From Hippophae tibetana (Eukaryota > Streptophyta > Magnoliopsida > Rosales > Elaeagnaceae), in NCBI GenBank assembly GCA_037013495.1, contig CM072811.1, forward strand, positions 15,258,659-15,322,658: 64,000 nt of DNA, given 5' to 3'. This document shows positions 12,880 through 25,800 of this stretch, piece by piece. The notes beneath the pieces were generated by a model. It had not been told where the DNA came from. It saw only the letters and a program-made list of their open reading frames with translations, and ran no database searches. Positions within the stretch are counted from its first letter, which is position 1; every line of letters starts with the position of its first letter. The position numbers and the translations under genes were made by a program.

Positions 12880-13660
12880 TTCTTCTGAAGGATCTTAATG
12901 GAAAGAAGCCATTAATAGTGAAATTGATTCCATTCTACAAAATCACACTTGGGAACTAGTTGATTTACCTCTAAGTAGTAAAACACTAGGGTCTAAGTGG
13001 ATTTTCACAAGAAAAATAAATTAGATGGATCAATTGATAAGTTCAAGGCTAGGCTTGTAATTAAGGGATACAAACAGTGATATGGCCTTGATTACTTTGA
13101 TACTTATTCTCATGTGATAAGAATAACATCTATAAGAATGATAATTGCTATCGCAGCTCTACAAAATCTTAAAATACATCAAATGAATGTAAAGACAGCT
13201 TTTCTAAATGGAGAGTTAGATGAAGAAATCTACATGGACCACCCCAAGGGTTTTTCATGCCTAGGGGAAAAAGGAAAGGTATTTAAATTGGTGAAGTATT
13301 TATATGGCTTGAAACAAGCACCAAAATAATAGTATGAAAAGCTTGATCATGTCATGAGGACAAATGGCTTTAAAATCAATGAATGTGACAAATGTGTATA
13401 TGTCAAGGACAAAGAAAATGGTTATGTTATCTTGTGTCTTTACATTGATAACATGCTAATTATGGGCAGTAATGATCAAATGATCAAATCTACTAAGTCT
13501 ATGTTGAATTCAAGGTTTGATACGAAATACATAGGGTCTACTAATATAATTTTAGGAATTAAGATATTAAGGATATCAAGCAGTCTCATTCTAATTCAAT
13601 ATCATTATGTTGATAAAATACTTGAGAAATTCAACAAGGGTGATTCTAGAATTATGAAAA
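12880..13660 (+). pseudogene. Copia reverse transcriptase (RVT_2), inactive
   Basis: WKEAINSEIDSILQNHTWEL starts the domain near 12900. It continues with KARLVIKGYKQ, KTAFLNGELDEEIYMDHPKG and YLYGLKQAP. The catalytic box reads [12 protein letters not shown] at about 13441-13476, whereas active Copia enzymes have YVDD. The second catalytic aspartate is therefore replaced by asparagine, besides several in-frame stops (for example at 13327). Confidence 0.9.
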
Positions 13661-14340
13661 CACTAGTAGATGTAAATCTATACCTATCTAAGAATAAAAG
13701 TAATAGTGTGTCTCAATTAGAATATTCTAGAGTGATAGAAAGTCTTATGTACTTGATGAGTTGTACGAGACCAGACATAGCTTACCCTATAGGCAAACTA
13801 AGTAAATATACTAGTAATCTAGGATCTGATCACTGGAAAGGTATTGCAAGACTACTTAGATACTTAATATATACACGTAGCTATGGACTGCACTACACAA
13901 GATATCCAGTTGTATTAGAAGGATACAATGATGCAAATTGGATTTATGATATGAAAGACTCAAAGTATACCCGTAGATATGTATCCATACTAAGTGGTGC
14001 AGTTGTTTCATGGAAGTAATCTAAATAGACGTTCATTGCTAGATCCAAGATGGAATCTAAGTTCATTAATTTGGATAAATATGGCGAAAAATTTGAATGG
14101 CTATATAATTTTGTAGAGGATATTCCTAAGTGGGTGAAGCATGTACCTGTAATATGCATTCATTGTGATAGTCAATCTGATATTGGCAGGGCACAGAACA
14201 ATATGTATAATGGTAAGTTTCGACATATACATCGTAGACATAATACCATTAGATAACTACTCTCAACTAGGTTATCACTATTGACTATGTGAAGTCAAAG
14301 TATAATATAGTCGATCCCTTAACTAAAGAGTTAAATTGAG
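13661..14340 (+). pseudogene. Copia RNase H, degraded
   Basis: The segment holds [55 protein letters not shown] and, after a stop, SRSKMESKFINLDKYGEKFE and IHCDSQSDIGRAQNNMYNGK. These are the connection and RNase H blocks of Copia pol. The tail SKYNIVDPLTKELN marks the usual end of the polyprotein. Stops and frame shifts show decay. Confidence 0.85.
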
Positions 14341-14938
14341 AGTTAGTTAATAAGTCATCGAGAGGAATAGGACTGAAGCCCATGAGTGAATAAGGATTTA
14401 CAAAGGAAACCCAACCTATTTGACTGGAGATCCCAAGATTTAGGTTCAAAGGGACAACCTAATTGTAAAGACTCAGTGAGATCACTGTGGGGGGTTTACC
14501 CTCAAGTCCATTCCTATAATGATAACAGTGATACACGTAAGATACAGGATAAGTTAAGGATTTTAATGATTCTTATGAAGAGAATACCAAGCTGAGTATG
14601 CGAGTTACTCTTTATGGATTGCCTTTAAAGATAAGAGATCACCTATGTGAGGGAGAAGTGGGGACGCTTCGAAAGAGAATTGTATAAGGCTCAATTCTTT
14701 AGAGACTCTCACAGAACCAAGCATATGTTCATGGCCAAAATGAACATAATAGTGAGAATTGAATTGTGTCAAGTAAGATTCTTGTGTGAAGTATGTCCTT
14801 ACTTACATAAATGGTAGAACAGTTCCAAGGACATCACATCTACTGGTCAGTCAGTAAGATAAATATATTTTCACAAATGAAGGTTCAAAAGGTAACACTT
14901 ACCTATCCTATGCAGGTTTCGATCATATGGGGGATTTC
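14341..14938 (+). other. 3' untranslated region and polypurine tract of Copia 1
   Basis: About 600 bp of non-coding sequence follows pol. The run atggggga ends four bases before the 3' LTR boundary and is the likely polypurine primer for plus-strand synthesis. Confidence 0.6.
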
Positions 14939-15656
14939 TAGAAAACTTGAATAAAAATTTCAATTTTCAGTTTCTTTTCTTTCAATTTTTTATTTCTCTT
15001 AATCAAATTCTTAGCTTTTGTTTCTCTGCTCAAGTTTTTAATTTTTCGTTTCTCTGCCCATTTCTTTGTGTTTTCTCTACATATTTTCTATTTTTGTATT
15101 TATTTGGGTTATCTTCCATTTGGTATAACTCTTTTATAAAAGGAGAAGAAAAACTGAAAAGGAAGATAGAAGAAAACTGAGGAAAAAACCAAAAGGAAAA
15201 TAGAGAAAAGAAGGAAGAGATGGAGCTGGGAAGAAGAAAGAGAAAAAGGAAAGAAAAGAATAGAAGGAAGAGAAAAAGAAAGAAGAAAAAAAAGGAGCCA
15301 CGGGAAGGTATATATTATTATTATTATTATTATTTTGGTTGTATATTTTCTATCAAGAGTTAGGTTCTTTCGATAGAATTCAGACACTTTAAAGTTCGTA
15401 AAATAATAAACTATGGTGTAAGTTTATTATTATTTAATTGTTGTATCCTTGGAGATAAATTTCCATCGTTCTTAAACACCCACGATGAGTGGAAAAATTA
15501 TCTTAAGAACACTGTGTGATACACAGGCCTCGATTATTATTTTTTATTTATTTGATTTATATATTATTTAAATTTTGTATTTATATATTTATATATATTT
15601 CTACTTTTTAATAAAATAATTTTATTCTTAAATTATTTGTCCATGTATTATTTCTA
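14939..15656 (+). repeat. 3' LTR of Copia element 1
   Basis: A 718-bp copy of the 5' LTR with many substitutions and small indels, so the insertion is not recent. It begins TAGAAAACTTG and ends TATTTCTA. Confidence 0.9.
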
Positions 15657-16795
15657 ACAGCTCCACCACCATATACAAATCTAGAAAAAGAACCTCCTTC
15701 TTGTGAAAAATATCCAGGGATTTTGAAAAGCCAATGACAACTTGTGGGAGATTTGAAATTGTTTTAAACAAAATGGATATTTTTAATTGTTGTTATTTTT
15801 ATCTCTTTGTAATCTCATGTCTTTCATAGTTGAATTAACTTTTGTAAATTTAGTTATCATTGGCTAAATCTATAACACGTGGTTTTAGTTGTTTGGCTTC
15901 CAATAATTGGAAGAATAGTTTTATGATTTGAATAAATACGAATTTTATTTCTTTCTTTTTCATGTTCTTAGAATCTTTAATTATAAATCAATGATGGATC
16001 AAATATTGATTTATGATTAAAGAAAATATTTTAGAATTAGACATTAGAAAAACTATCTATGTTTAATTGTGCATAATAAATAAGAGTTTAATTTTAATTT
16101 ATTTATCAATTTCAAGCCTCACTAAGGAAGTTATTGATTAAATGAGATTAAATCTTATGGTTAAAAAAATAATTTTAATTATAAATCAATGGTAGACCAA
16201 ATCTTGACTTATAATTAAAATAATATATTTATTTTAGGTTTATCAATTAATTAATTTCAAGCCCGACCATGAAATTTATTAATTACTTAGACCCTTGATT
16301 TATGTATTTTCCTCAAGTTTGGCAATTAACTAATTTCAAGTCCGGCATAAGAAGTTATTATTAATTAAGAATGGTGTGAACTTGTCATAATCATGGAAGT
16401 TCACTTATTTAAAAGAAAAGTGAAAATTCGTAAATTTAACTCGTTATTTAAATTATTTAATTCATTATGTTCATGAAGGGTTATGCTAACTAAAATTCCA
16501 TATGCATCCATCATCCAAGGTTCGGCTTCCGTTAATTTTATTGCTTTGATTTATATCCTTTCTTATATATAATTTATTTTAGACTTTATTATTCTTTTAC
16601 CCACCAACAAATTGTTAGAACATTTATTATTTGTTATTTTTCATAACTGAATTAGAAACCAATTTAACTTTTCAAAACCATCGTAATTGCTTGAGAGATA
16701 ATATTAGGAGTATACTTATCGCTCATTATAAGTTATTCATGCACTTAGGAGTCATTTATAAATACCAAATTTTGATAATCAAGTTTTTGTGCATT
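15657..16795 (+). repeat. Right LTR, right part (after the Copia insertion)
   Basis: This continues the LTR broken at 8978. It matches 5300-6345 over about 1 kb and ends with tatacttatcgctc, gcacttaggag and gataatcaagttttt. The two parts together (547 plus 1139 bp) give about 1.7 kb, similar to the LTR at 195-1838. Confidence 0.6.
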
Positions 16796-16974
16796 ATTTT
16801 TGTGGGCTTTCTAACCAGAGCTCCTATATTGTTAGCATTCTAGGTAAGGTGGCCTTTGAGACATTTTTTTTATCTATATTTCTATTCGTGGTTTGTTGGG
16901 GTGTTGGGCTCCATCTTTGGAGTACATGGTGTGCCAATAGTTATCTCAAAGCTTGATTATCCTTCTAGTGAAAC

Positions 16975-18618
16975 AGAAGAATCAACTTCATAATCTCAAC
17001 TCTGAAGGTCAACAAGAACACGAAGGCCAAATCCTAAATATGCCAATGCAGCCAAAATTGAAGAAGCAATAGAGCCTGAGACGTTCGAAGAAGCATCGCA
17101 AAGTTCTCAATGGATGATAGCTATGAAAGAAGAGATCGATGCACTTCAGCAAAATCAGACTTGGGATCTCGTGTTAAAGCCAAGAGATATGAAACCCATA
17201 TCCTACAAGTGGGTTTACAAGATAAAGCATCATCCAGATGGTTCAATTGAGAGATACAAGGCACGATTGGCAGCTCGTGGTTTCTCTCAACAGTATGGAC
17301 TAGACTATGATGAAACGTTTAGTCTGATGGAAAAACTTACAACTGTACGAGTCCTACTTGCACTTGCAGCTAACAAAGACTGGAATTTATGGCAGATGAA
17401 TGTAAAGAATGCTTTTCTTCATGGAGAGCTAGATCGGGAGATCTACATGATCCAACCAATGGGTTTTCAGAGCCAAGATCATCCTGAATATGTGTGTAAG
17501 CTGCGAAAAGCACTTTACGGATTAAAACAGGCGCCTAGGGCATGGTATGGTAAGATTGCTGAATTTTTAACACAAAATGGTTATTCAATAACACCTACAG
17601 ATTCCATCTTGTTTGTCAAAGCCAATGAAGGGAAGCTAGCTATCGTACTAGTATACGTAGATGATTTAATCATAACTGGTGATAATAAGGCAAAAATTCT
17701 TAGAACAAAGGAGAATTTATCAGTCCGTTTCCAGATGAAGGAACTTGGACAACTCAAGCACTTCCTTGGTCTAGAGGTTGATCGCACACAAGAAGGAATA
17801 TTTCTTTATCAATAAAAATATTCCAAAGATTTGATGAAGCGGTTCAGAATGCTTGAATGCAAACCGATTTTGACGCCGATGGAGCCAAATGCCAACATGT
17901 GTGCACATGAAGGAAAAAATTTGGAAGATGCGACAATGTATCGAAAATTGGTAGGCAGTCTGATCTACTTGACCTTAACTCGGCCTGACATTTCTTATGT
18001 AGTTAGTGTAATGAGTCGGTACATGAAAAATCCAAAGAAGCCACACTTGGAAGCAGTTCAAAGAATATTGAGATATGTGAAGAGTACAACTGACTATGGT
18101 CTTTTGTACAAGAAAGGTGGAGACAACAAGTTTGTTGGTTACTGCGATGCAGACTATGCAGGAGATCATGACACCAGGAGATCAACAACTAGGTATGTGT
18201 TTAAGCTGGGTTTTGGAACAATTTCTTGGTATAGCAAGAGACAACCAACGGTATCATTATCAACCACTGAAATTGAGTATTGAGCAGCGGTAATGGCAGC
18301 TCAAGAGTGTACATGGTTGATACAGCTAATGAATAATCTACATCAACCAGTAGATTATGCAATACCGTTGTACTGTGACAATCAATCGATAATTCGTTTG
18401 GCAGAGAATCCGGTCTTTCATGCAAGAACTAAGCATGTTGAAGTGCACTATCACTTTATTAGAGAAAAGGTTCTGCAAGAGGAAATTAAAATGAGGAAAA
18501 TCAAGACAGATGATCGAGTTACAAACTTGTTCACAAAAAGCTTAAGCGTTGGCAAGTTTGAAATGTTTCACCGTCAGCTTGATACAGTAAAAATAGTGAG
18601 AGTTGGTGTTGAATGGGA
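16975..18618 (+). pseudogene. Second Copia pol fragment: RT plus RNase H
   Basis: A 5'-truncated Copia polyprotein. [17 protein letters not shown] (hinge) leads into RT with [62 protein letters not shown] and an intact YVDDLIITG at about 17656. One stop at 17813 separates RT from the connection and RNase H parts ([54 protein letters not shown]), and a second stop lies at 18281. The last part (18293-18625) holds YCDNQSIIRLAENPVFHART and HYHFIRE. Gag, protease and integrase are missing, so this is a 3' remnant, much better preserved than Copia 1 and probably younger. Confidence 0.92.
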
Positions 18619-18619
18619 G

Positions 18620-19226
18620 TGTTGAAAATCAACACCAACATAATAATTAAAGATGTAGAGAAATAAATGAAGTAGTTGAAAGATGTAGAGAAATAAAAAA
18701 ATGGTTGAAAGATGTAGAGAAATAAATGAAGTAAAGATGTAGAGAAATAAATAAAGTAGTTGAAAGATGTAGAGAAATAAATAAAGTGGTTGAAAGATGT
18801 AGAGGAATAAATGAAGTGGTTGAAGGATGTAGAGAAATAAATGAAGTGGTTGAAGGATGTAGAGAAATAAATGAAATGATTGAATGATGAATAAATAGAG
18901 TGGTTGAAGGTTGTAGAAAAGAGAAGTGTGTAGATAATATTTATGTGGCTAGGATTATTTTTTAGTTTTATATTTGTATGGTGTAGATTGCATGGTGAGG
19001 ACTATAAATAACCTACCTTGCATTTGGTTTAATCATTCCATCAAAAATAAATAAGTGTTTGTATTCTTAGTTTGAGTGTGAGTTGAAAGCTTTCTCTTTG
19101 AGTGTTTTTATTTTTCTTCAATTGTCTTTGAAATGTGTTATAGTGTATATAATACAAATAGTTTGTTTACTTGTTTGTATCTAATATTAGTAAATTTAGA
19201 GTTATATATTCTAAATTTTACTCAAT
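18620..19226 (+). repeat. 3' LTR of the second Copia fragment
   Basis: Starts TGTTGAAAATCAACA right after the purine-rich gaatgggag, and appears to end near TCAATA (imperfect inverse of the start). A TATA-like ctataaata lies at 19002-19010. The upstream part of the LTR is made of 30-bp tandem repeats. The right boundary is approximate. Confidence 0.7.
18650..18905 (+). repeat. 30-bp minisatellite inside a Copia LTR
   Basis: Eight or so degenerate copies of a unit beginning agatgtagagaaataaatga and ending agtggttgaa. It lies in the U3-like part upstream of the TATA motif, where enhancer repeats often expand. Confidence 0.9.
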
Positions 19227-19232
19227 ATATTT

Positions 19233-19246
19233 TGGTATTATATCCC
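19233..19246 (+). other. Primer-binding-site-like sequence after the LTR
   Basis: TGGTATTATATCCC resembles the initiator-Met primer site TGGTATCAGAGCC. A primer site is expected after a 5' LTR, but this one follows an LTR located 3' of RNase H. Confidence 0.4.
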
Positions 19247-19837
19247 AAAATAACGTAAAAGTCTAAATTTCCCTCCTGAAATCTCATAAAATTGTTTCCA
19301 TCTCTTCCAAATGTATTAATCCACGTATAATTAAATTACTTAAAATTATAACTTAATTAATTTGCTATTATTGTTTATTAATTTTGGTAATTAACTGACT
19401 TTAATTATATAAACCAAATATGCAATATTAGAAGCTATTTGAGAGGAAAGGAATCAAAATGTGTCTTTGTTTATTTGAGAGTTGGATTATTAATAATTAA
19501 TATTATTATTAAATTAAACAGTGCTTCGTGTATGTATAGTTTGAATTTATAATAATTTAAAGTGGAAGAAAGAATCTTATTGATAAACCAAAAAATGAAC
19601 CACAAGCTAAAGATGGGACAGTGAGGTAAAGAAAAACTTGCAATTATGATTTGCATCATGAAGCAATTAAAATTTTGCTTAATCTTTAAGCTGTTGTCTA
19701 AAGTCTAAAGCTAACCACAGCATCTTTCTGTAATTATAGAACTTAGAAGATTTATTTAGCCATCTTTAATTAATAAAATAAAGGCTAGCTATATTTTTAT
19801 ACCTATATATTGTTTATTAATTTCTCATTTGTTCGTT

Positions 19838-20180
19838 TGATTCACCATTTAATTATCTGTACATAATTAATTTTTTTTTAAATAAATAACATGATTGGGC
19901 CATCTAAGCAGTGTCAATAACAGCAGGTTAGTGTTTCCCCATTTTAAAATAACATATTCAAATCGGCTTTAAAATGCACCCGTCTCACACGGGTATTTGT
20001 TGCTTTAATTAATTCACCATTTAATTATCATTACACAATTAAAAAAATGAAAAATAAATAACATAATTAGGCAATGTAAGCAATTTAAATATAAAGTTCG
20101 GAGTGTCGTTAGTGTTTTCCAAATTAAAAATAAATAGCCCGGCTGTTGTAGTGGCACGGTTTAGATGACATACAGCATAA
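19838..20180 (+). repeat. Tandem duplication of about 168 bp
   Basis: Two diverged copies begin ttcaccatttaattatc (about 19841 and 20009). Both continue with aaataaataacat, a-ttgggc/attaggc, the taagcag/taagcaa block and gtgttttcc/gtgtttccc. No function is seen. Confidence 0.7.
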
Positions 20181-22752
20181 TCGTGTTATTTGCTCTAATT
20201 TTCTTTTAATAGTGTAATGAAAATTAAATTATGAATTGCAGGTTGCGTATACAAAATAAATTGTATGGATTAATAGGATTAATTATATTTAATTTTCATA
20301 ATATATGTCATAATTTATAAAAATATCAATTTTTTTATTTAATCGTAATTATACATAAACATATAAATAACAATAAAAATATATTTTAAAAATTATAATT
20401 ATGCTTAAAATGTATATATAATTATATAATTATGTATATAAATTATACATAATTATAATAAAATAAATATTTTAAATATTTTTAAAAAGTTAGGATAATA
20501 AAATATAATTAACCCAATATAATTACAAGATATATATAACCGTATGACTCAGGTGCATTTAAAGCCGGGTTGAATAGTATTATTCGAATAACCTTATTGC
20601 CTATTGGACTGAGTTTTAAATTAGGGGCTGCTAACAATATCGTTTTTATTTTTTTGTTTATCATACATAACATTTATTTGCTGCAAAAATCACAACCTTA
20701 CGTTCATATATAGTCTTTCTCAATAAAAAAATTAAATATGAAATAAAAACAAATTTAAGTATTAGATAAAAAAAAATAAAAACAAAAATTAGAACAAGAG
20801 GAAAAAGTATTATTGCTCAACAAGATTTTTTTTATGTGTTTATATTTTAAAAAATAAAATTTTATTTAAAAAAATGAATTAAAAAACGAAAAATTAACTT
20901 CAAATGTAACAATTAAAAAAAAAAATACAAAAGAATGTTCGTTACTTACCCATATTGCTTTCCATTTAACGGTTGCTTTTGCATTTACTTGTCATCCTCA
21001 AATAAGTATATTTTCTGAACGTGGTTAGTGCTTGGTCGCTAAAATTACCAAGTTTTGGTTGAAAATTGATACTAATGATTACTTTTGATTAATTCCACAC
21101 CTGCATTATTGGAGGTGATGAATAACTTCAGATTCCTCGTGCACCTTTTGAATATAAAATCCATCAAAAGACTGTAGTTGGTATTAAGTTAACTTTTTAA
21201 AAATTTAAATTATTATTAAATGAGTTATTCTGCACAATCACTACCTATGAAAAATTAGTTTTAAAAAATGTTACAAAAATGTGATTTCGAGAAGAAAAAT
21301 ATGCTTCAAAATATAATATTTTTATTTTTCTTATTTTAAAATATATAATCAAAGCATAATATTTATATTAAAAAATTATGCTTAAACAAAAATATATTTA
21401 ATTACTATAAATATTTTCCTATGTTGCAATTTTTATTAGCACAATTTTATAGTGATAATTTTTAATTTAGATAAGTTTATCCAATTGTTTGTTTTAATTA
21501 CAATATTTGCAATGTATTTTTCTAAATATTTTATATCTTATATCTCATTGCTATATGTATATATATAGATATTGCCTATGCATATATCACTTTTTATTTA
21601 AAAAAATTATGTGTTTTATTTAAAAAAAATTATATTTGTTATTATTTTATTATATATATATATATATTGGTCCATGTAGCCACTTTTTATTTAGAAAATC
21701 TTATCCTTAATAATTACTTTAATTACTATTTGAAATACCTTTTGTAAGTCAACGTCTTCTATAAATAAAACATATATAGATAATTTTTAATTTAAATGAT
21801 CAATTATAAAATAATTCTATGTAAATTTTTAAAAGAGAAAACAAGATATTTAGATAGAAAAAATTCTTATCATTGTTTTACAATCTTAAAAATAAGAATC
21901 AAATACATAAAATAACCGTTTTTATTTACTATCCGCATCGTATTAATTTTTTTTAATTTTTTGGTCAAATCTATCCCGCCTCTTTACTAAATCAAGATAA
22001 ACCGATAATATTATTTCAAAGCAATTAAATACAAAATCTTTTGAACATATTTTAAAATTTTTGACAGCATCAAACTAGATACGTACTGTGACCATAAGGC
22101 TACTATTTATATTCCAAGAGTCATTGCATATGATTTCTAATTTTTAAAGTAATATTTTTGTTTTAATTTCTCTTCAATAAAGTTTGTTCATATGCAAACA
22201 CATTCTTTCTTCTTTCGTAATTCATAAGTGATTCTTTTCTATCATATATAACATTTCTTCATGTATTTTGCCTTACCATTTTAATTAACATATATTATTT
22301 TATTTTTTTAATGATTAAATATCAGTAACAACACGTACCAAGATTTAGAAAATCTTGGTACAAGTATGTTCAAAAAATTCTTAAGCATAGTGGTGAAATT
22401 GTAGTAATATTTATAAAAAAAAATCACTAAAAGAAAAACAATCAAACAAAAATTTCATTAGTTTCATAAAATAAATATAAAAAAGTCCTTAAGAAAATTC
22501 AAATGGAAGCTGTAATATTTATTCTTTCTTAATATGTAATTTCATTATATTTATTTGCATTGCTTTACTAGGAGGACCTTTTTAAGATTAAATTATAACT
22601 CGAGGAATATGTAATTTTCTTTTGACATATAAATTGTGGCTTTTGGTTCTAGCATAAGTTTTAAATTTTTAGATTTCATTAATATTAACATTATAAATAT
22701 ATTTTTTCTCATGTCTCTAAATTAATCATAACGTTCAGAAATAAATGAGAAA

Positions 22753-22755
<3 letters not shown>

Positions 22756-22815
<60 letters not shown>
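22756..22815. repeat. (TA)n microsatellite, about 60 bp
   Basis: Uninterrupted TA dinucleotide run of about 30 units, likely to vary in length between individuals. Confidence 0.97.
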
Positions 22816-22816
<1 letters not shown>

Positions 22817-25800
22817 CATGTTCAAAGCATGTGCATTACCCTTTTTAAGATATCTTTAATTATAAGATGATAATATTTACTATCCTTTCTATTTATTTAT
22901 TTATTTTTAAGAAAAGAATTTTATTGACATTCAACTATCTATTATTCAACTTATTACTAGAATCGTATATCAAGTAAAATTTCTATAAGATAGGAAAATA
23001 TATTATATTGTTACATGTAACTTGTAAGATATTAACATTATCTATTGCTCTTATTTGTTTTTTTTTCCAAGAAAATATTTTATAGCATTAAACTATCACT
23101 TATTAAAATTACTAATAATATTACATATCACGTAAAGATATATTTTATATTGTTACATGAATTCTAATACATAACTAATACATTTTAGGGTGGATTATTA
23201 ATTGAATTAGTTATAAATAACATGATTGTTATTTTATTTCTTAACTACTGAAAAAATATAAAAGTAAAACTTTTAATGGCTTGTATATAACATGTGCATA
23301 TATATGCAAATATTCATAGTTAATATTTTTAAAATAAGAGGGAGTCTAAGTTAATCCTATATTTACTTAAAAAATAATATTTAAATTATTTACTTAAGTT
23401 TAATAATAATTTAATTTTATTATTTTAAAAATATGATAACAAACTCATATTTGTTTACCACTTAAGGTCACATGACATGTACATGCATGACTAATTTTAA
23501 GCGCATATGGTATCATTTTATCTATCATTTTCCTTGAAAAAAGAGTGACTTATTCTTATTATTTTTTTGGTAATAAAATATTCAATTATATCAATTGTTA
23601 TTTTTCTTTTTATTGATTTTTTTATACTTATTCTATACTTTTTCAATTATAATAGTTGTTCTTACGATGCAAAAATATGTACAAATTAAATTTCGTAAAC
23701 AAAATAACAATAGAATAATTAATGAGAAAAAATATAGAAAAAAAATATAGGAAAAAATGAGCTGAGCTACTAATTAAAACAACTTTTAACCAGATCAAGT
23801 TGGGTGACAGTACCCTGATCATTATAATACAAATGACGACAAAATCTTTGATACATGTTCACAATATTACCGTAATTTTAAACAGATATTGTATTGTATT
23901 GGATTTTCTTTATGAAATTGCTTTCTAATTAATCAAATCGAGTGTTTCAATTTCATCGTTTTCTTTCATGGCCTGCAATAATGGATATGGAATCCCGAAA
24001 GTTCCCAACTAATTTCTTTCATAATTGTGAAAATCCATTTTGTCTCAAAGTCTTCTTTTGACAAATTAACAAATCCAAAAGTTGGCCTGAAATAAACAAA
24101 ATTACCCACTTATGTCTTATTTGTAATTGTTAGTAGGTCAGAAAATTAAAGTTCATAAATTTATTTAGCTATTAGCGAATCTGGAGAAGAATCAATCAAT
24201 CAACTATAAGTTGAGTTAATGAATACTTAAAAAGAAAAAAGAAAAAAAGTAATTTGCTTTAGTGTGACATGATTACGCTATTCTTAATCAATAAAATTGG
24301 AACCACAAATATAAAGCTAGCTACTCCATTACAATATTACTCAATATATATATATATAATGATTGCACGTAAGAAAGCTACCTCGGAGTGTTTGACCTAT
24401 AGTCGAACTTGACCAATTTTTTATTTATATATTGTTAGCAAATAAAATCAAGCTCTACGTCGAGAAAATACCAATAAAAATATAAGCGGATTTGTATAGA
24501 ACCAAGGGAGGTAGACACTGCTCTTAATTTTTTATTTTTTTTATAAATTTATGGGAATCTGTACAAATAGGGCGACAATTCGTAACGTAGACTTAGTTAT
24601 TCCATTAATTGAATAAAAAATTCGAATTAAATATAAATTGAATTAAATTTGAATAATTCAAATAACTTAAAAAATATAAAGTTACATGTGTTATGTTAAC
24701 ATAAAATCAAATTAAAAATATTGTGATTTTGTTATAAATATTTTCGATGATATAATGACTTAAAACTGTTAATGTCTTAAATGTGGTATATATTGTTTTG
24801 AATCTTAATTTTTGTACGATAATATAATAAGATGTTGTTAATGTGTTTTTTTTAAATGATTAGTTGTTATAACATTATTTTTTCTATTTTTGTGTAATGA
24901 TATTGTTTATAGTAATAAGATTGAATATCATTACAATATTTTTTTATTTATAAAAAAAGTCTAATTAATTAAAAAACACATGCAATTAATGATATGAGTT
25001 AGTTTGTGGTTGGAACCACAAAGATGAGCTATACAAAAATTACGAAAATAAATAGTGTTGGAACTACACAGATGAATTATCTCTAGTTCATCGTCATCGA
25101 AGACCATTCAGATGGCACAGTTGCTACCCTAACTCTAAGAAACATAATGGAGGTGTATTGTTCAACTTCTAGTAGTAGTTTCTAAAGATAATATAATCGT
25201 AATGATCTTATAATTTTCTAACCTATGTTCCCCTATATATGATAGTGTAAAATCTATAGTCTTAATTCAAACAAGATATTTATACAAAATGGGATATAGA
25301 AAATATCCAAATAAATACATAAAATTAAATTCTAAAAAATATAAAATTTACAAAAAAAAGTTCACCAAAAAAATATTGTATTATTCAAAAATAAAAAGTT
25401 TATTCTCGTTAAATTTACTTTATTATTATATAAAAATTATTATTAATAAAATAATATTTTATTATACAAAAAATAAATAAAATACCATATTTCATTGAAA
25501 ATGTGACCTAATTATTTTTAAAAAACTAATGCGATTAAAGTGTATCTTAATAATAGAAATAAAATAGCTATTAAGATAATTAATCAAATATATTAGTAAA
25601 CTTATTTAATGAATTAATCTTTTGGATTGAGAATCCATTATTCTATCTATATGTATTTATATGTATAAGAAAAAAAAAAAAGCAATAATACAAAGATAAA
25701 TTCCATGTCGATCAGTACTCCTTCGTGGTTGTTCTACTTTGAATTCGATGAATACAAAACTTAGAGATGGTGATGGCTACCTGGTGGGTTCGTGGTTGTT

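Larger units (their letters stand above)
8979..15656 (+). mobile_element. Ty1/copia LTR retrotransposon, near full length, inactive
   Basis: Two direct LTRs (8979-9686 and 14939-15656) enclose gag, protease, integrase, reverse transcriptase and RNase H in the Copia order (integrase before RT). Every domain has stops or frame shifts, so no polyprotein can be made. The LTRs begin TAGAAAACTTG and end ATTATTTCTA, giving a TA...TA boundary with TAGAAA/TTTCTA inverted ends instead of TG...CA. I see no target duplication (cctct on the left, acagc on the right). The gag type (AERPEKFNGLNFKRW) suggests a Tork-like lineage. It sits inside an older LTR (8432-8978 plus 15657-16795). Confidence 0.92.

Noticed and set aside
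17581-18425. Minus-strand frames over the second Copia pol fragment
   Set aside because: Antisense shadows of RT and RNase H.
16975-18618. Possibility that the second Copia fragment is an active element
   Set aside because: It has stops at 17813 and 18281 and lacks gag, protease, integrase and a 5' LTR.
25289-25480. 63-residue lysine/tyrosine-rich frame
   Set aside because: AT-driven composition, no homologous motif, no neighbours.
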